Notes under the pieces: generated by a model | The model's database searches: none | The model's input: only the letters and a program-made list of their open reading frames with translations | What the model was told of the DNA's origin: nothing | Shown: positions 7,906 through 17,085 of the stretch, one piece after another | Layout of the letters: each line of letters begins with the position of its first letter | How positions within the stretch are numbered: position 1 is the stretch's first letter | From: an uncultured Flavobacteriales bacterium | GTDB taxonomy: Bacteria > Bacteroidota > Bacteroidia > Flavobacteriales_D > SKUL01 | Assembly: GCA_937911795.1 (NCBI GenBank) | Contig: CALDPJ010000035.1 | Coordinates: forward strand, 1-22,419 | Direction: 5' to 3' | Length of the DNA: 22,419 bases | Made by a program: the position numbers and the translations under genes

Positions 7906-9519
7906 TTAAAAATCGAAATATTGGTTGTCGATAAAGGTGCGCAATCCGATATAAACATAGGTCGTATTGGAACGGAACTCCGGACTTTCAATCACCCGGT
8001 TGTTTACACCTGCATTGATCATAAAATTATATCGCGGATTGATTACATACGATAATCTGAAATCCTGAGCAGAATGCCGCGCAGGATTGGAGAATACTGC
8101 CGCAGTAGCATCGGTTTCCGGTCGCAGAATCTCCTTTCCGAAATGGGTAGTGGTTGTTTGCTCCGGATTTGGTCGGTAATCCTGTTCGTATTGCCCGACA
8201 ATAACTTTCAGCTCGGCCATGAGTCTTTTCCAGCGGTAGTTGATAAATCCAACGGCTTCGTCGAAACCGGCTCCCCAGGGATGGGCAAGGTATTCGTTGT
8301 TGTGCGTGTAACTCCACAACGGATCTTCCATTCCGTAGCTGTATGCTGCCACGTGGTTGTATTCCAGTTGCAGATCGAGATTCGGAATGAGCGCGTTGAA
8401 CCACTTAGCTCCGGCCTGATATCCAAACTTATCAGAGGCATCCAGCATGGCCTGGCCATATATCTGTACCGCAGCAATGGGTTGAATTCGAATATTGAGC
8501 CCCAACAATCCATTGTTCGAATTTTCGAGTCCGTACCCGAGGGTATTGGCGAAAATAATCGGGTTGATGGTGCTACCGATAAAAGGTGTTCGGGTTTCTG
8601 TGTCAATGTCGTACATGCGCCACACGAATGCTTCATACAGTCCGATTTCAAGAAATTTCCACGGAATAAAGCTGAGGTAGTGGTAGCTGAATCCTTTCGG
8701 GGCAAAATTGGGTTCGCGGGTTTCGCCGGGTGGCATCCGGCGCAGACTTTGAATTTTACCGAAAACAGAAGTGTACTGAATCCTGTTCTTCCACGCCCGC
8801 CAGGTGACGCGTAAATGTGGATAATTAAAACTGTTGTCTGACAAAAGCAACGAACGATACCCGTGTCCGATGAAATTCTTGTCGTGGCCGTATTGTACCG
8901 TCAGAAATTTGGTGGGAGCCACAGCCACATATCCTGTTGACATGGCGTAATCCGAACCAATCGGACCGTAAGGCTTCACTCTTCCGGAACCCGGCACAAC
9001 TCCGCGCCGTGAAACAAATTGCCGGATGTAACGCGGAAATACCGCCTGGTTCTCATAAAAAGAGGCCATGAAAGAAACCTTGTCGGTGATGTTTCCCTGC
9101 ACGCGCAATCCCCGTGTGTTTTCGCGCAACACCTGCTCGCGGTCGGCCCGCAGTGTATCTGAAAATTCTTCACCAAATTCGAAATTGAACAGCGGATCGA
9201 TCATCACCTCAAAATCCTTCTTCTTCAGGTGAATCAGATGCCGGGAGAGGAGAATTTCTGAAACTTCGAAATAATGAATCGTGGTATCGGTTCCGTACAA
9301 GCCCATTTTATCGGGATTGACAAAAGACATAGGAAGCGGTTTTACACCAAGATGCACACGATTGGTATCATAAACCACGGCTTTTTCGACCTGCAGCATA
9401 ATGTCGCGCTGCAAACGGAAATTGATGTTTTGTGCAACACCCAGTACCGGAAAGGCGCAGATGAAAATCAGGATCAGGCGCAGGCCGCTCCCGTGATTAT
9501 ATGGAAGGTGCCTGGGCAA
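7906..9519 (-). CDS. Capsule assembly Wzi / RemB-like outer-membrane beta-barrel protein (B)
   Basis: A second exported barrel-type protein, 537 residues from the TTG at 9519. This start leaves a 23-base overlap with fcl and a signal peptide with a basic, His-containing n-region, a core RLILIFICAFPVLG and cleavage after GVA|Q. An ATG at 9570 would overlap fcl by 74 bases, and a CTG at 9483 after GGGAG would give the shortest signal peptide; the true start is uncertain. The mature chain has barrel-like alternation and ends QYFDF. KNFIGHGYRSLLLSD (about 214-228) aligns with the same position of protein A (5204-6787), so the two are distant paralogues. It probably works at the outer membrane on the glycan built with the neighbouring GDP-fucose and WecA-type enzymes. 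Confidence 0.78.
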   Translation of the reverse strand: MPRHLPYNHGSGLRLILIFICAFPVLGVAQNINFRLQRDIMLQVEKAVVYDTNRVHLGVKPLPMSFVNPDKMGLYGTDTTIHYFEVSEILLSRHLIHLKKKDFEVMIDPLFNFEFGEEFSDTLRADREQVLRENTRGLRVQGNITDKVSFMASFYENQAVFPRYIRQFVSRRGVVPGSGRVKPYGPIGSDYAMSTGYVAVAPTKFLTVQYGHDKNFIGHGYRSLLLSDNSFNYPHLRVTWRAWKNRIQYTSVFGKIQSLRRMPPGETREPNFAPKGFSYHYLSFIPWKFLEIGLYEAFVWRMYDIDTETRTPFIGSTINPIIFANTLGYGLENSNNGLLGLNIRIQPIAAVQIYGQAMLDASDKFGYQAGAKWFNALIPNLDLQLEYNHVAAYSYGMEDPLWSYTHNNEYLAHPWGAGFDEAVGFINYRWKRLMAELKVIVGQYEQDYRPNPEQTTTTHFGKEILRPETDATAAVFSNPARHSAQDFRLSYVINPRYNFMINAGVNNRVIESPEFRSNTTYVYIGLRTFIDNQYFDF

Positions 9520-10441
9520 GTTTTTGCTGATACTGTTGATAGACCGATCTGATTCCGGTTTCAAGATCAATGCTGTGCTTCCAACCCAGTGCGTGCAAAC
9601 GGGAAACGTCCATCAGCTTGCGGGGTGTGCCATCGGGCTTGGTAGTATCAAAGGTGAGTGCTCCTTCAAACCCAACAATTTCCTTCACCAGCAGGGCAAG
9701 GTCTTTAATGGCGATGTCTTCGCCGGTGCCGATGTTCACCATTTCCTTACCGCTGTAATTCTCCATCAGGAAAACACAGGCTTCGGCCAGGTCATCGCTG
9801 TGCAGGAATTCCCGTTTTGGCGATCCGGTTCCCCAGATTTCAACATTGGGTTTTCCTTCGGCTTTGGCTTCGTGAAATTTCCGGATCAACGCCGGAAGAA
9901 CATGAGAGTTTTTCAGGTCGTAGTTGTCGTTCGGACCGTAAAGATTCGTCGGCATCACCGAAATAAAATCAGATCCGTACTGGTCACGGTACGATTCACA
10001 GAGCTTGATTCCGGCAATTTTGGCAATGGCGTAGGGTTCATTGGTGGGTTCGAGGCTTCCGGTCAACAGATAATCTTCGCGCAGTGGCTGAGGAGCCAGT
10101 TTGGGGTAAATGCACGATGATCCGAGGAACATCAGTTTGGTAACACCATGTTGATGGGCCGCGTGAATCACATTGGCTTCGATGATCAGATTGTCGTACA
10201 GAAACTCCGCCCTGAATTCATTGTTTGCGAGAATCCCGCCGACTTTTGCCGCAGCGAGGAAAACATACTCCGGTTTTTCGGTTTCAAAAAAATCCTGAAC
10301 CGCCTGCTGATTGCGCAGGTCCAGCTCTTTCGAAGTCCGTTCGATCAGATTGTTGTATCCTTTATCACGTAGCTTTCTGGAAATGGCTGAACCCACCATT
10401 CCCCGATGTCCGGCGACGTATATCCTTGAGGATTTTTCCAT
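9497..10441 (-). CDS. fcl: GDP-L-fucose synthase (GDP-4-keto-6-deoxymannose epimerase/reductase)
   Basis: A 314-residue short-chain dehydrogenase of the extended SDR type. It epimerises C3 and C5 of GDP-4-keto-6-deoxy-D-mannose and reduces C4 with NADPH to give GDP-L-fucose. The nucleotide-binding loop GHRGMVGSAI covers residues 11-20, the family-specific FLGSSCIYP 105-113, and the catalytic Tyr-Lys pair is Y137-K141 in PYAIAK. FLAAAKVGGI (61-70) and PTNLYGPND are also typical. It begins 2 bases after the stop of gmd, which makes its substrate, and overlaps the Wzi-like gene downstream. The pair supplies fucose for surface glycan. Length is normal. Confidence 0.95.
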   Translation of the reverse strand: MEKSSRIYVAGHRGMVGSAISRKLRDKGYNNLIERTSKELDLRNQQAVQDFFETEKPEYVFLAAAKVGGILANNEFRAEFLYDNLIIEANVIHAAHQHGVTKLMFLGSSCIYPKLAPQPLREDYLLTGSLEPTNEPYAIAKIAGIKLCESYRDQYGSDFISVMPTNLYGPNDNYDLKNSHVLPALIRKFHEAKAEGKPNVEIWGTGSPKREFLHSDDLAEACVFLMENYSGKEMVNIGTGEDIAIKDLALLVKEIVGFEGALTFDTTKPDGTPRKLMDVSRLHALGWKHSIDLETGIRSVYQQYQQKLAQAPSI

Positions 10442-10443
10442 CG

Positions 10444-11532
10444 TTATTCGTTGTAATCCATCACCTTATGACCGCCATCCAGCAGATACTTATCTCGTTC
10501 GAAAAGCTTGATGTCGTTGGCCACCATTTCTTTGATCAACTGATCGAGATTGTATTTATGTTCCCAACCCAGTACTCGTTTTGCTTTTGACGGATCGCCA
10601 ACGAGCAATTCCACTTCCGTCGGACGGAAATATCTCGGATCAACCTCCACCAGTACATCACCGGTGCCGGCATTGATGCCTTTTTCATTCACCCCTTCAC
10701 CTTTCCATTCCACCGAAATACCAACTTCGGCAAATGCTTTTTCTACAAAATACTTTACCGGATACGTTTTTCCGGTTGCCAGTACAAAATCATCCGGTTC
10801 GTCTTGTTGCAGCATGAGCCACATTCCCTCTACATAATCCTTTGCATGGCCCCAGTCGCGTTTGGCGTCGAGGTTTCCGAGGTAGACTTTCTTTTGTAAC
10901 CCGAGTTTTATGCGCGCAACGGCCCGTGTAATTTTGCGGGTGACAAAAGTTTCTCCACGCAGCGGGCTTTCATGGTTGAAAAGTATTCCGTTGCAGGCGT
11001 ACATTCCGTACGCCTCGCGATAGTTTTTGGTGATCCAGAACGCATATTGTTTTGCCACCGCATACGGACTGCGCGGGTAAAACGGCGTGGTTTCGGATTG
11101 CGGAACCTCCATCACTTTACCATACAGCTCGGAAGTAGAGGCCTGGTAGAACCGCGTTTTTTTCTCGAGCCCCAGAATCCGGATGGCTTCAAGAATCCGC
11201 AAAGCGCCCATTGCATCGCTGTTGGCGGTATATTCCGGCGTTTCGAAGCTGACGGCGACGTGGCTTTGCGCAGCGAGATTGTAAATTTCATCGGGTTGAA
11301 CTTCCTGTATGATGCGGATCAGATTGGTGCTGTCGGTCATGTCTCCGTAGTGCAGCAGGAAATTGACGTTTTCCTCGTGCTGATCGCGGTAGAGGTGATC
11401 TACGCGATCGGTGTTGAACAACGAACTTCTGCGTTTGATTCCGTGAACGATGTAGCCTTTCCGCAATAATAATTCAGACAAATAGGCGCCGTCCTGACCG
11501 GTAACCCCGGTTACCAAAGCCACTTTTTTCAT
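10444..11532 (-). CDS. gmd: GDP-mannose 4,6-dehydratase
   Basis: A 362-residue extended SDR enzyme that converts GDP-D-mannose to GDP-4-keto-6-deoxy-D-mannose using bound NADP. The N-terminal loop GVTGQDGAYL (9-18) binds the cofactor, followed by KRRSSLFNTDR (34-44), a stretch typical of Gmd that takes part in dimer and cofactor contacts. The catalytic residues are in ASTSELYG (131-138, with T133 and E135) and YAVAK (Y157, K161). The next gene, 2 bases on, is fcl, completing the de novo route to GDP-L-fucose. GDP-mannose supply genes (manB, manC) are not in the window. Length and motifs are those of a normal gene. Confidence 0.96.
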   Translation of the reverse strand: MKKVALVTGVTGQDGAYLSELLLRKGYIVHGIKRRSSLFNTDRVDHLYRDQHEENVNFLLHYGDMTDSTNLIRIIQEVQPDEIYNLAAQSHVAVSFETPEYTANSDAMGALRILEAIRILGLEKKTRFYQASTSELYGKVMEVPQSETTPFYPRSPYAVAKQYAFWITKNYREAYGMYACNGILFNHESPLRGETFVTRKITRAVARIKLGLQKKVYLGNLDAKRDWGHAKDYVEGMWLMLQQDEPDDFVLATGKTYPVKYFVEKAFAEVGISVEWKGEGVNEKGINAGTGDVLVEVDPRYFRPTEVELLVGDPSKAKRVLGWEHKYNLDQLIKEMVANDIKLFERDKYLLDGGHKVMDYNE

Positions 11533-11550
11533 GGGTACTTAGATTTACTG

Positions 11551-11558
11551 CAAACTTA
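11551..11558 (-). promoter_or_regulatory. Possible -7 element upstream of gmd
   Basis: TAAGTTTG on the minus strand matches TAnnTTTG, 18 bases before the gmd ATG in the AT-rich 54-base gap after cysQ. No clear -33 TTG is found at the right distance, so confidence is limited, but the position fits a start for the gmd-fcl-wzi-wecA-wzi unit. Confidence 0.4.
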
Positions 11559-11586
11559 GGAAACTAATGTTTAATTAATGACAGCC

Positions 11587-12396
11587 CTATTCAACCACAA
11601 ACCAATTGTTCAGCAAATTCGGTTTGTTGTATTCCATTTCGGATTTGGTAAACCAATCGGTAATGTTCTTTCCGGCTGCTTTGGCAATGGCGTGGCCAGC
11701 GGCGGTGTCCCATTCCATAGTGGGAGCAAACCGAGGATAAACATCGGCTTGTCCTTCGGCTACGAGGCAAATTTTAAGGGAACTGCCCATGCTTACCAAC
11801 CGCACATGTTCGTACTGCTGACGACACTTTTTTATAAAAGCTTCGGTATCCGGACTGTTGTGCGAGCGGCTTCCGACAATTCGGTAATCGCTGGTATGCC
11901 TGAGGATCGGTAGTTTCTCACCGACGACAGTTATGTCCCGATAGGAAAGCCGGGAATAGCGGTCTGTTAATTTCATTTTGTAGGCTGCTTCGCCCACCCA
12001 ACCTACATACAGCACTTTTGTCACCGGAACGAAAATAACCCCAACAACCGGCTTACCGGATTCTATGAGTGCGATATTGACCGTAAACTCACCGTTGCGC
12101 TTTACGAATTCCTTCGTACCATCGAGCGGGTCCACCATCCAGAAACGTTTCCATTCGCGACGCTCGTCGTACGGTATATCGCGACCTTCCTCGCTCAGCA
12201 CCGGAATATTCGTGTTCTGCAGTAATTTCACAATAACATTGTGCGCATCGCGGTCGGCTTTGGTCAATGGACTGTTATCCGCTTTGACATCCACCTTAAA
12301 TCCCGCGTCATACACGTGCAAAATTGCCGTGCCCGCCTCAATAGCAGCATGAATTGCCGCATCGTATAACCGGAGCTGTTCTGGTTTAAGATTCAC
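11587..12396 (-). CDS. cysQ: 3'(2'),5'-bisphosphate nucleotidase (CysQ)
   Basis: A 269-residue member of the inositol monophosphatase superfamily. CysQ removes the 3'-phosphate from PAP (and PAPS), the by-product of sulfate activation and sulfotransfer. Metal ligands are visible: E69/E70 in LSEEG, the family box VDPLDGTKEF (88-97, D89 and D92) and WDTAAGHAI (229-237, D230). TKADRDA (45-51) is the usual substrate-loop region. The start is GTG at 12396; an in-frame TAA lies shortly upstream, so no longer form is possible. It sits between the RND operon (33-base gap) and gmd (54-base gap). No sulfate-assimilation gene is adjacent, so its placement next to fucose genes may be incidental or may hint at sulfated glycan; the latter is speculation. 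Confidence 0.9.
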   Translation of the reverse strand: MNLKPEQLRLYDAAIHAAIEAGTAILHVYDAGFKVDVKADNSPLTKADRDAHNVIVKLLQNTNIPVLSEEGRDIPYDERREWKRFWMVDPLDGTKEFVKRNGEFTVNIALIESGKPVVGVIFVPVTKVLYVGWVGEAAYKMKLTDRYSRLSYRDITVVGEKLPILRHTSDYRIVGSRSHNSPDTEAFIKKCRQQYEHVRLVSMGSSLKICLVAEGQADVYPRFAPTMEWDTAAGHAIAKAAGKNITDWFTKSEMEYNKPNLLNNWFVVE

Positions 12397-12429
12397 CGCA
12401 GCAAATTAGTGAACATTTCCAAACCTGCC

Positions 12430-15400
12430 TCAATGCTCAATATGGCGTTTCGGAGTACGGGTTTTATATACCACGCGGTACTTGATTCGAGCCAGCAGCA
12501 GGTACATCACCGGAACAATTACAAGGGTCAGGAAGGTTGCGAAGGTTAGACCGAAGATAATGGTCCAGCTCATCGGTCCCCAGAACATTACGTTGTCTCC
12601 ACCAATAAAAATCTGCGGGTCGTAACGGCTGAAGAGCGTGAAGAAATTGATGTTGATTCCCAACGCCAACGGCAGCAGTCCGAGCAATGTAGTGATGGCA
12701 GTCAGAATTACTGGTCTCAAACGGGTTTTTCCTCCCTGGATGATGGCATCGTAAACTTCTCTGAAAGGCAAATCTCCAGGAGATTCGAGGCCCATATCGG
12801 CGCGTTTTCTGGCACGGATGAGGTTGATGTAATCAACGAGAACGATGGCGTTGTTCACCACAATTCCGGCGAGTGAAATGACACCGATCATCGTCATCAT
12901 AATTACGAAATCCATGCGGAAAATGATCAGTCCCAATTGAACACCAATCAAACTAAAGATGACCGATAACCCGATCATGAATGGCGCCGAAATAGAATTA
13001 AACTGCGCCACAATAATGATGATGATCAGGAAAAAAGCGATGAACAGCGCGCGCGACAAGAAAGCCATTTCTTCTGCCTGTTCTTCCTGCTGACCCGTGA
13101 ATTTGATCGTCATCTCTTCCGGTGCCGGATAATCTTTGAGCACGTTTTTGATGTTCTGCACTACCTCCGTTGGATTGTAACCATCCAGGACATTCGAACT
13201 GATCGTAATGATTCTATTCAGGTCAATCCTTTTGACGGCGCTGAACGTGGAAGTGCGTTCTATGGTAGCTACCGACGAAATGGGTATTTGCTTTATCTGT
13301 CCATCGCTCGCATCACGGAAGGTTATTTTCTGATTGAGCAGCGCATCCGGATTGTTGCGATACGCTTCTGCCAACCGAATGTTTATTTCGTAATCGTCTT
13401 CACCATCCTTATAGGTAGAAACTTCCTGCCCAAACAAGGAGGTTCTGATGGCATTCCCGATCTGAGCGGTAGATAAGTTCAGACGACGCGCCTTATCGCG
13501 ATCGATTTTTATAGGCATCTCGGGTTTACCGGTTTCAACATCGAGTTTCAGCTCTTCAACACCTCCGATTCCCGCGTCATTAATAAACTGACGAATAGAC
13601 AACGCCTGATCCATGAGCATTTCGTAATCATCTGCCGAAACTTCAATATTGATGGGCATTCCCTGTGGAGGTCCATCCACATTTTTGGTTACCGAAATTT
13701 GCGTTCCGGGATATTCTTTCATTGCTGCGCGAATGTCCGACATCACCTGATTGGTACTGATTCCTCTGCGATCCTGAAAGGGTACAAACTGGACACTCAC
13801 CCGGCCTTTGTGCGGCGTACTTCCCATGGAAGGGCCCTGAGCCGGATCGGCACTTCCTGCTCCCACCTGTCCGATGACCGATTGCACGAGAAAATCTTCG
13901 CTTTTTCCATTTTCATCAACCGCCTCGTATCCTTTCAGTACATTGATTACTTCTTCTTCGACCTGGCGCGTTAATTCGTTGGTTCTTTCAATGTCTGTAC
14001 CTATCGGATTTTCGATGTAAATGTTCAGGTACTGCGGTTCATTTTCGGGAAAGAAAAGCACCTTGGGCGGAAAAATCGCAAACAGTATTACGGCGAAGAA
14101 AAAGAGTCCGAACATTCCGAAGAAATATCCGGTAGGTGCGCCACCATTCAATGCGCCGGCGAGAAACTTTTCGTATTTGCCTTCGAGCCACGGTAAAAAC
14201 CGCATCTGGAACCAATTGGTGGCTGGATTTAACAAATAAATATTCACGAAGCCCAATAATCCGGCGACGATCAATAAATTGCCCACAACAACAAACGGAG
14301 TAGCATCCGCAATAAAAGCAAAAATGGCTACCGGAAGTCCGATTAGAATCATCAGCGCAGCTCTTCGCAGTACTTTCTTTTTATTTACATCCTCGTTATT
14401 GATTTTCATAAACATGGATGTAAGCACCGGATTGATAACCAGCGCCACAAAAAGTGATGATCCCAGTACAACGATGAGCGTAATGGGCAGGTAAAACATA
14501 AACTGCCCCATGATTCCGGGCCAGAATACCAGTGGTAAAAATGCCGCCAGCGTCGTTGCAGTTGATGCAATAATCGGCCACGCTACTTCCCCAACCCCGC
14601 TTTTCGCCGCTTGTACCGGTGTCATTCCTTCGTCCATTAGACGATAAATATTCTCTACGACCACGATACCATTATCCACCAACATTCCCAACGCGAGCAC
14701 CAAACCGAAGAGTACCATCATATTAAGCGTAACTCCGAGCGCCCCAAGAATCATAAATGACATCAGCATCGAAAGTGGAATGGCGATTCCGACGAATACC
14801 GCGTTTCTCAACCCAAGGAAAAACAGCAAAACAGCGATTACGAGCAACATTCCGAAAATGATGCTGTTCTCGAGTTCGTCGAGCTGGCTGCGCGTGTAGG
14901 TAGACTGGTCGTTAGTGATAGAGATTTTCAAATCATCCGGAAAGATGTTTGCCTGAGCGTCTTCCACAATTGCGCGGATTTTATCGGAAGCGTCGAGCAG
15001 GTTTTCACCGGCGCGCTTTTTCACATCCACCATTACCACGGGCTGCATATAGTCGCGGGCAAAACTTTCTTTTTCCTTCTCGCCGAAAGTCACGGTGGCC
15101 ATGTCCTTCAGGTAAACAATGTTGCCTTTTTCGCGCTTTACGATTGTATTGCGGATTTCGTCCATATTCCGGAACTCCCCGACAATCCGCACGTTTCGGC
15201 GAAATTCACCCACCTGCAAATCACCTCCGGATATCGTTACGTTTTCATTACCGATGGCCTGTGCAACATCGTTGAAGCTGATTTGCATCGCTTCCATTTT
15301 GTGAAGGTCGAGGTTGATGGCGACTTCCTTTTCGGTAATTCCACGGATGTCGACCTCGGTAATTTCGGGCAGATCTTCAATTTCATCCTCGAGGTATTCT

Positions 15401-15909
15401 GCATACTCGTTAAGCTGATCAATTGAGTAACCTCCGGAAATGTTGATGTTCATAATCGGCATCAACTCCGAGATATTCATTTCGAACACATTTGGGTCTG
15501 CCGGTAAATCCTGGGGAAAATCCGGATCACCTTTCGCGATATCCACCTTGTCTTTTACCTTTCGAAGCGCCTCCTCCGGCGAAACCTCAAAGTTGAATTT
15601 CACCTGAATGGTGCTGTAGCCATCCTGAGAAGTTGAAAGGATTTCATCGACCCCAGAAATGGATTTTACTTCTTTTTCGATGGGTCGGGTAATCAGCTTT
15701 TCGATATCGAGCGGAGAGTTTCCGGGGTAAGCTGTACCGATGTAGATTTCGGGAATAACCACCTCCGGAAAGCTTTCTTTGGACATGGTATTGTACGCCA
15801 CGAGTCCCGCCAGGAAAATAAAAATCGTAATGACTACAACGGTTGTACGATTTCCGACGGACGCCGAGGAAAGACCGAATTCTTTTATGTGTTTTTGTTT
15901 GAGGTTCAT
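12430..15909 (-). CDS. RND-family efflux transporter, inner-membrane pump subunit
   Basis: A 1159-residue AcrB/MexB-superfamily pump, longer than the usual ~1040. It exports drugs or other toxic compounds from periplasm or membrane, driven by protons. The TM1 region is followed by ESFPEV and the porter domain. TM4 has GMLVDNGIVVVEN (408-420): the first relay Asp is D412 but the second position is N413. In TM10 the usual Lys is N1019 (VVNNAIVLVDY), while the TM11 Thr is kept (T1070). Two extra hydrophobic stretches lie between TM6 and TM7 (about 515-570), and an insert precedes the last helix. It follows its adaptor gene by 17 bases. The divergent relay residues recur in related subfamilies, so the protein is probably active; the substrate is unknown. 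Confidence 0.93.
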   Translation of the reverse strand: MNLKQKHIKEFGLSSASVGNRTTVVVITIFIFLAGLVAYNTMSKESFPEVVIPEIYIGTAYPGNSPLDIEKLITRPIEKEVKSISGVDEILSTSQDGYSTIQVKFNFEVSPEEALRKVKDKVDIAKGDPDFPQDLPADPNVFEMNISELMPIMNINISGGYSIDQLNEYAEYLEDEIEDLPEITEVDIRGITEKEVAINLDLHKMEAMQISFNDVAQAIGNENVTISGGDLQVGEFRRNVRIVGEFRNMDEIRNTIVKREKGNIVYLKDMATVTFGEKEKESFARDYMQPVVMVDVKKRAGENLLDASDKIRAIVEDAQANIFPDDLKISITNDQSTYTRSQLDELENSIIFGMLLVIAVLLFFLGLRNAVFVGIAIPLSMLMSFMILGALGVTLNMMVLFGLVLALGMLVDNGIVVVENIYRLMDEGMTPVQAAKSGVGEVAWPIIASTATTLAAFLPLVFWPGIMGQFMFYLPITLIVVLGSSLFVALVINPVLTSMFMKINNEDVNKKKVLRRAALMILIGLPVAIFAFIADATPFVVVGNLLIVAGLLGFVNIYLLNPATNWFQMRFLPWLEGKYEKFLAGALNGGAPTGYFFGMFGLFFFAVILFAIFPPKVLFFPENEPQYLNIYIENPIGTDIERTNELTRQVEEEVINVLKGYEAVDENGKSEDFLVQSVIGQVGAGSADPAQGPSMGSTPHKGRVSVQFVPFQDRRGISTNQVMSDIRAAMKEYPGTQISVTKNVDGPPQGMPINIEVSADDYEMLMDQALSIRQFINDAGIGGVEELKLDVETGKPEMPIKIDRDKARRLNLSTAQIGNAIRTSLFGQEVSTYKDGEDDYEINIRLAEAYRNNPDALLNQKITFRDASDGQIKQIPISSVATIERTSTFSAVKRIDLNRIITISSNVLDGYNPTEVVQNIKNVLKDYPAPEEMTIKFTGQQEEQAEEMAFLSRALFIAFFLIIIIIVAQFNSISAPFMIGLSVIFSLIGVQLGLIIFRMDFVIMMTMIGVISLAGIVVNNAIVLVDYINLIRARKRADMGLESPGDLPFREVYDAIIQGGKTRLRPVILTAITTLLGLLPLALGININFFTLFSRYDPQIFIGGDNVMFWGPMSWTIIFGLTFATFLTLVIVPVMYLLLARIKYRVVYKTRTPKRHIEH

Positions 15910-15926
15910 GGTGGTTCTTTCCGGAA

Positions 15927-17060
15927 TTATCGCTCTTTAATTTCTATTTCCTGACCATCGCGAATGCTTCTTGATCCGCGATCGACAACTAATTCTGATC
16001 CCTTCAACCCCGAAATTACGTGGGTTTGATTCTGGTAAGAACGACCGGTTTGAATGTTGACTTTCTTGACATCGGCATACCGACCGTTGGTTTTCTCGGC
16101 GACGAATACAAAATCTTTCCCCTGGGCATCCTGTTGAATGACCGTTCCGGGAAGCACCACCGCCTGCGGTACCGTTTGATCATTGATGCGCAGAATGGTC
16201 AGTTGGTTCGGTTTGAAACGACCCGTTTCAGCATCTACATCAACCAGAATCCTGAACGTTCTGTTGGCCGGATTGATAAAGCTACCGACATTGCTGATGC
16301 TCGCTTTGAGCGTGTCCGAGCCGGAAATGATCACCTCCACTTCGCTTCCTTCAGAAAGACTGGCGGAATAGTTTTCAGGAACTTCGGCCTCGATATGAAA
16401 CTCTGACAGATCAAGAATTCTGGCAACAGGCACACCTACTCCGGCCATCTCACCCACCTTTATCATCACCTCCTCTACAACTCCGCTAAACGGGGCTCGG
16501 ATGGTCGTTTTATTGAGTTGTTCCTGTAGTGTTGCACGGGAATTTTCGAGGCTCTCCATGCGGTTTTTAGCTTCGAGATACTGCACTTCCGAACCAATAT
16601 TCTCTTTCCACAACCGGTCTTGTCGCTCGAACAGCGATTTTGCCAGATCGTAGTTGGTGTTGATTTCTGCGAGGTTTTTCTGCAACAGATTATCATCGAG
16701 TTCCAGAATGACTTGTCCGGCCGAAACACGATCTCCGTCTTTTACCCGGATTGATTTCACGTTGCCCGGGCTTTCTGCTACCAGTAATGCATTGCGTTTT
16801 ACATCTACACTGCCATATACTTCAAAATAATGTTTGAATGTATCGACTTTGGCCGGCAGAACAGTCACCAGTGTTTTCCGTTTGGTGGTATCGAGCAAAG
16901 CAATCTCCTGCTCTAACTCCGTAATTTCCTTTCCGAGCTCGTCGTATTGCTTGCGCAACTCGTCACGCTTTTCAATCAGTTGTCCGAGATCTGTTTGCGG
17001 AGTGGAATTACCACAAGCGGTGAACAATACGATCAGAAACGGATAAATAATTTTTTTCAT
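15927..17060 (-). CDS. RND efflux periplasmic adaptor (membrane fusion protein, HlyD/AcrA family)
   Basis: A 377-residue lipoprotein: a short signal peptide ends LFTAC with C16 as the likely lipidated residue, anchoring it to the inner membrane. Residues about 24-57 form an early charged coiled coil (Asp/Glu/Lys-rich heptads), not found in all adaptors. The biotinyl-lipoyl halves are near GNVKSIRVKDGDRVSAGQVI (about 94-113) and IRAPFSGVVEEVMIKVG (about 187-203), separated by the alpha-hairpin. A beta-barrel and membrane-proximal domain follow. It links the pump encoded next (17-base gap) to the TolC-like channel encoded before it (25-base gap). All parts of a full adaptor are present. Confidence 0.93.
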   Translation of the reverse strand: MKKIIYPFLIVLFTACGNSTPQTDLGQLIEKRDELRKQYDELGKEITELEQEIALLDTTKRKTLVTVLPAKVDTFKHYFEVYGSVDVKRNALLVAESPGNVKSIRVKDGDRVSAGQVILELDDNLLQKNLAEINTNYDLAKSLFERQDRLWKENIGSEVQYLEAKNRMESLENSRATLQEQLNKTTIRAPFSGVVEEVMIKVGEMAGVGVPVARILDLSEFHIEAEVPENYSASLSEGSEVEVIISGSDTLKASISNVGSFINPANRTFRILVDVDAETGRFKPNQLTILRINDQTVPQAVVLPGTVIQQDAQGKDFVFVAEKTNGRYADVKKVNIQTGRSYQNQTHVISGLKGSELVVDRGSRSIRDGQEIEIKER

Positions 17061-17085
17061 GAGGTCAAATAGGTATAGTTGGTTT

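Noticed and set aside
8074..8814. A 246-codon plus-strand ORF opposite the second Wzi-like gene
   Set aside because: Antisense to a conserved exported protein, no recognisable domain and no promoter or ribosome-binding signal.
9524..10120. A 198-codon plus-strand ORF opposite fcl
   Set aside because: The fcl frame has all catalytic motifs; the antisense protein has none.
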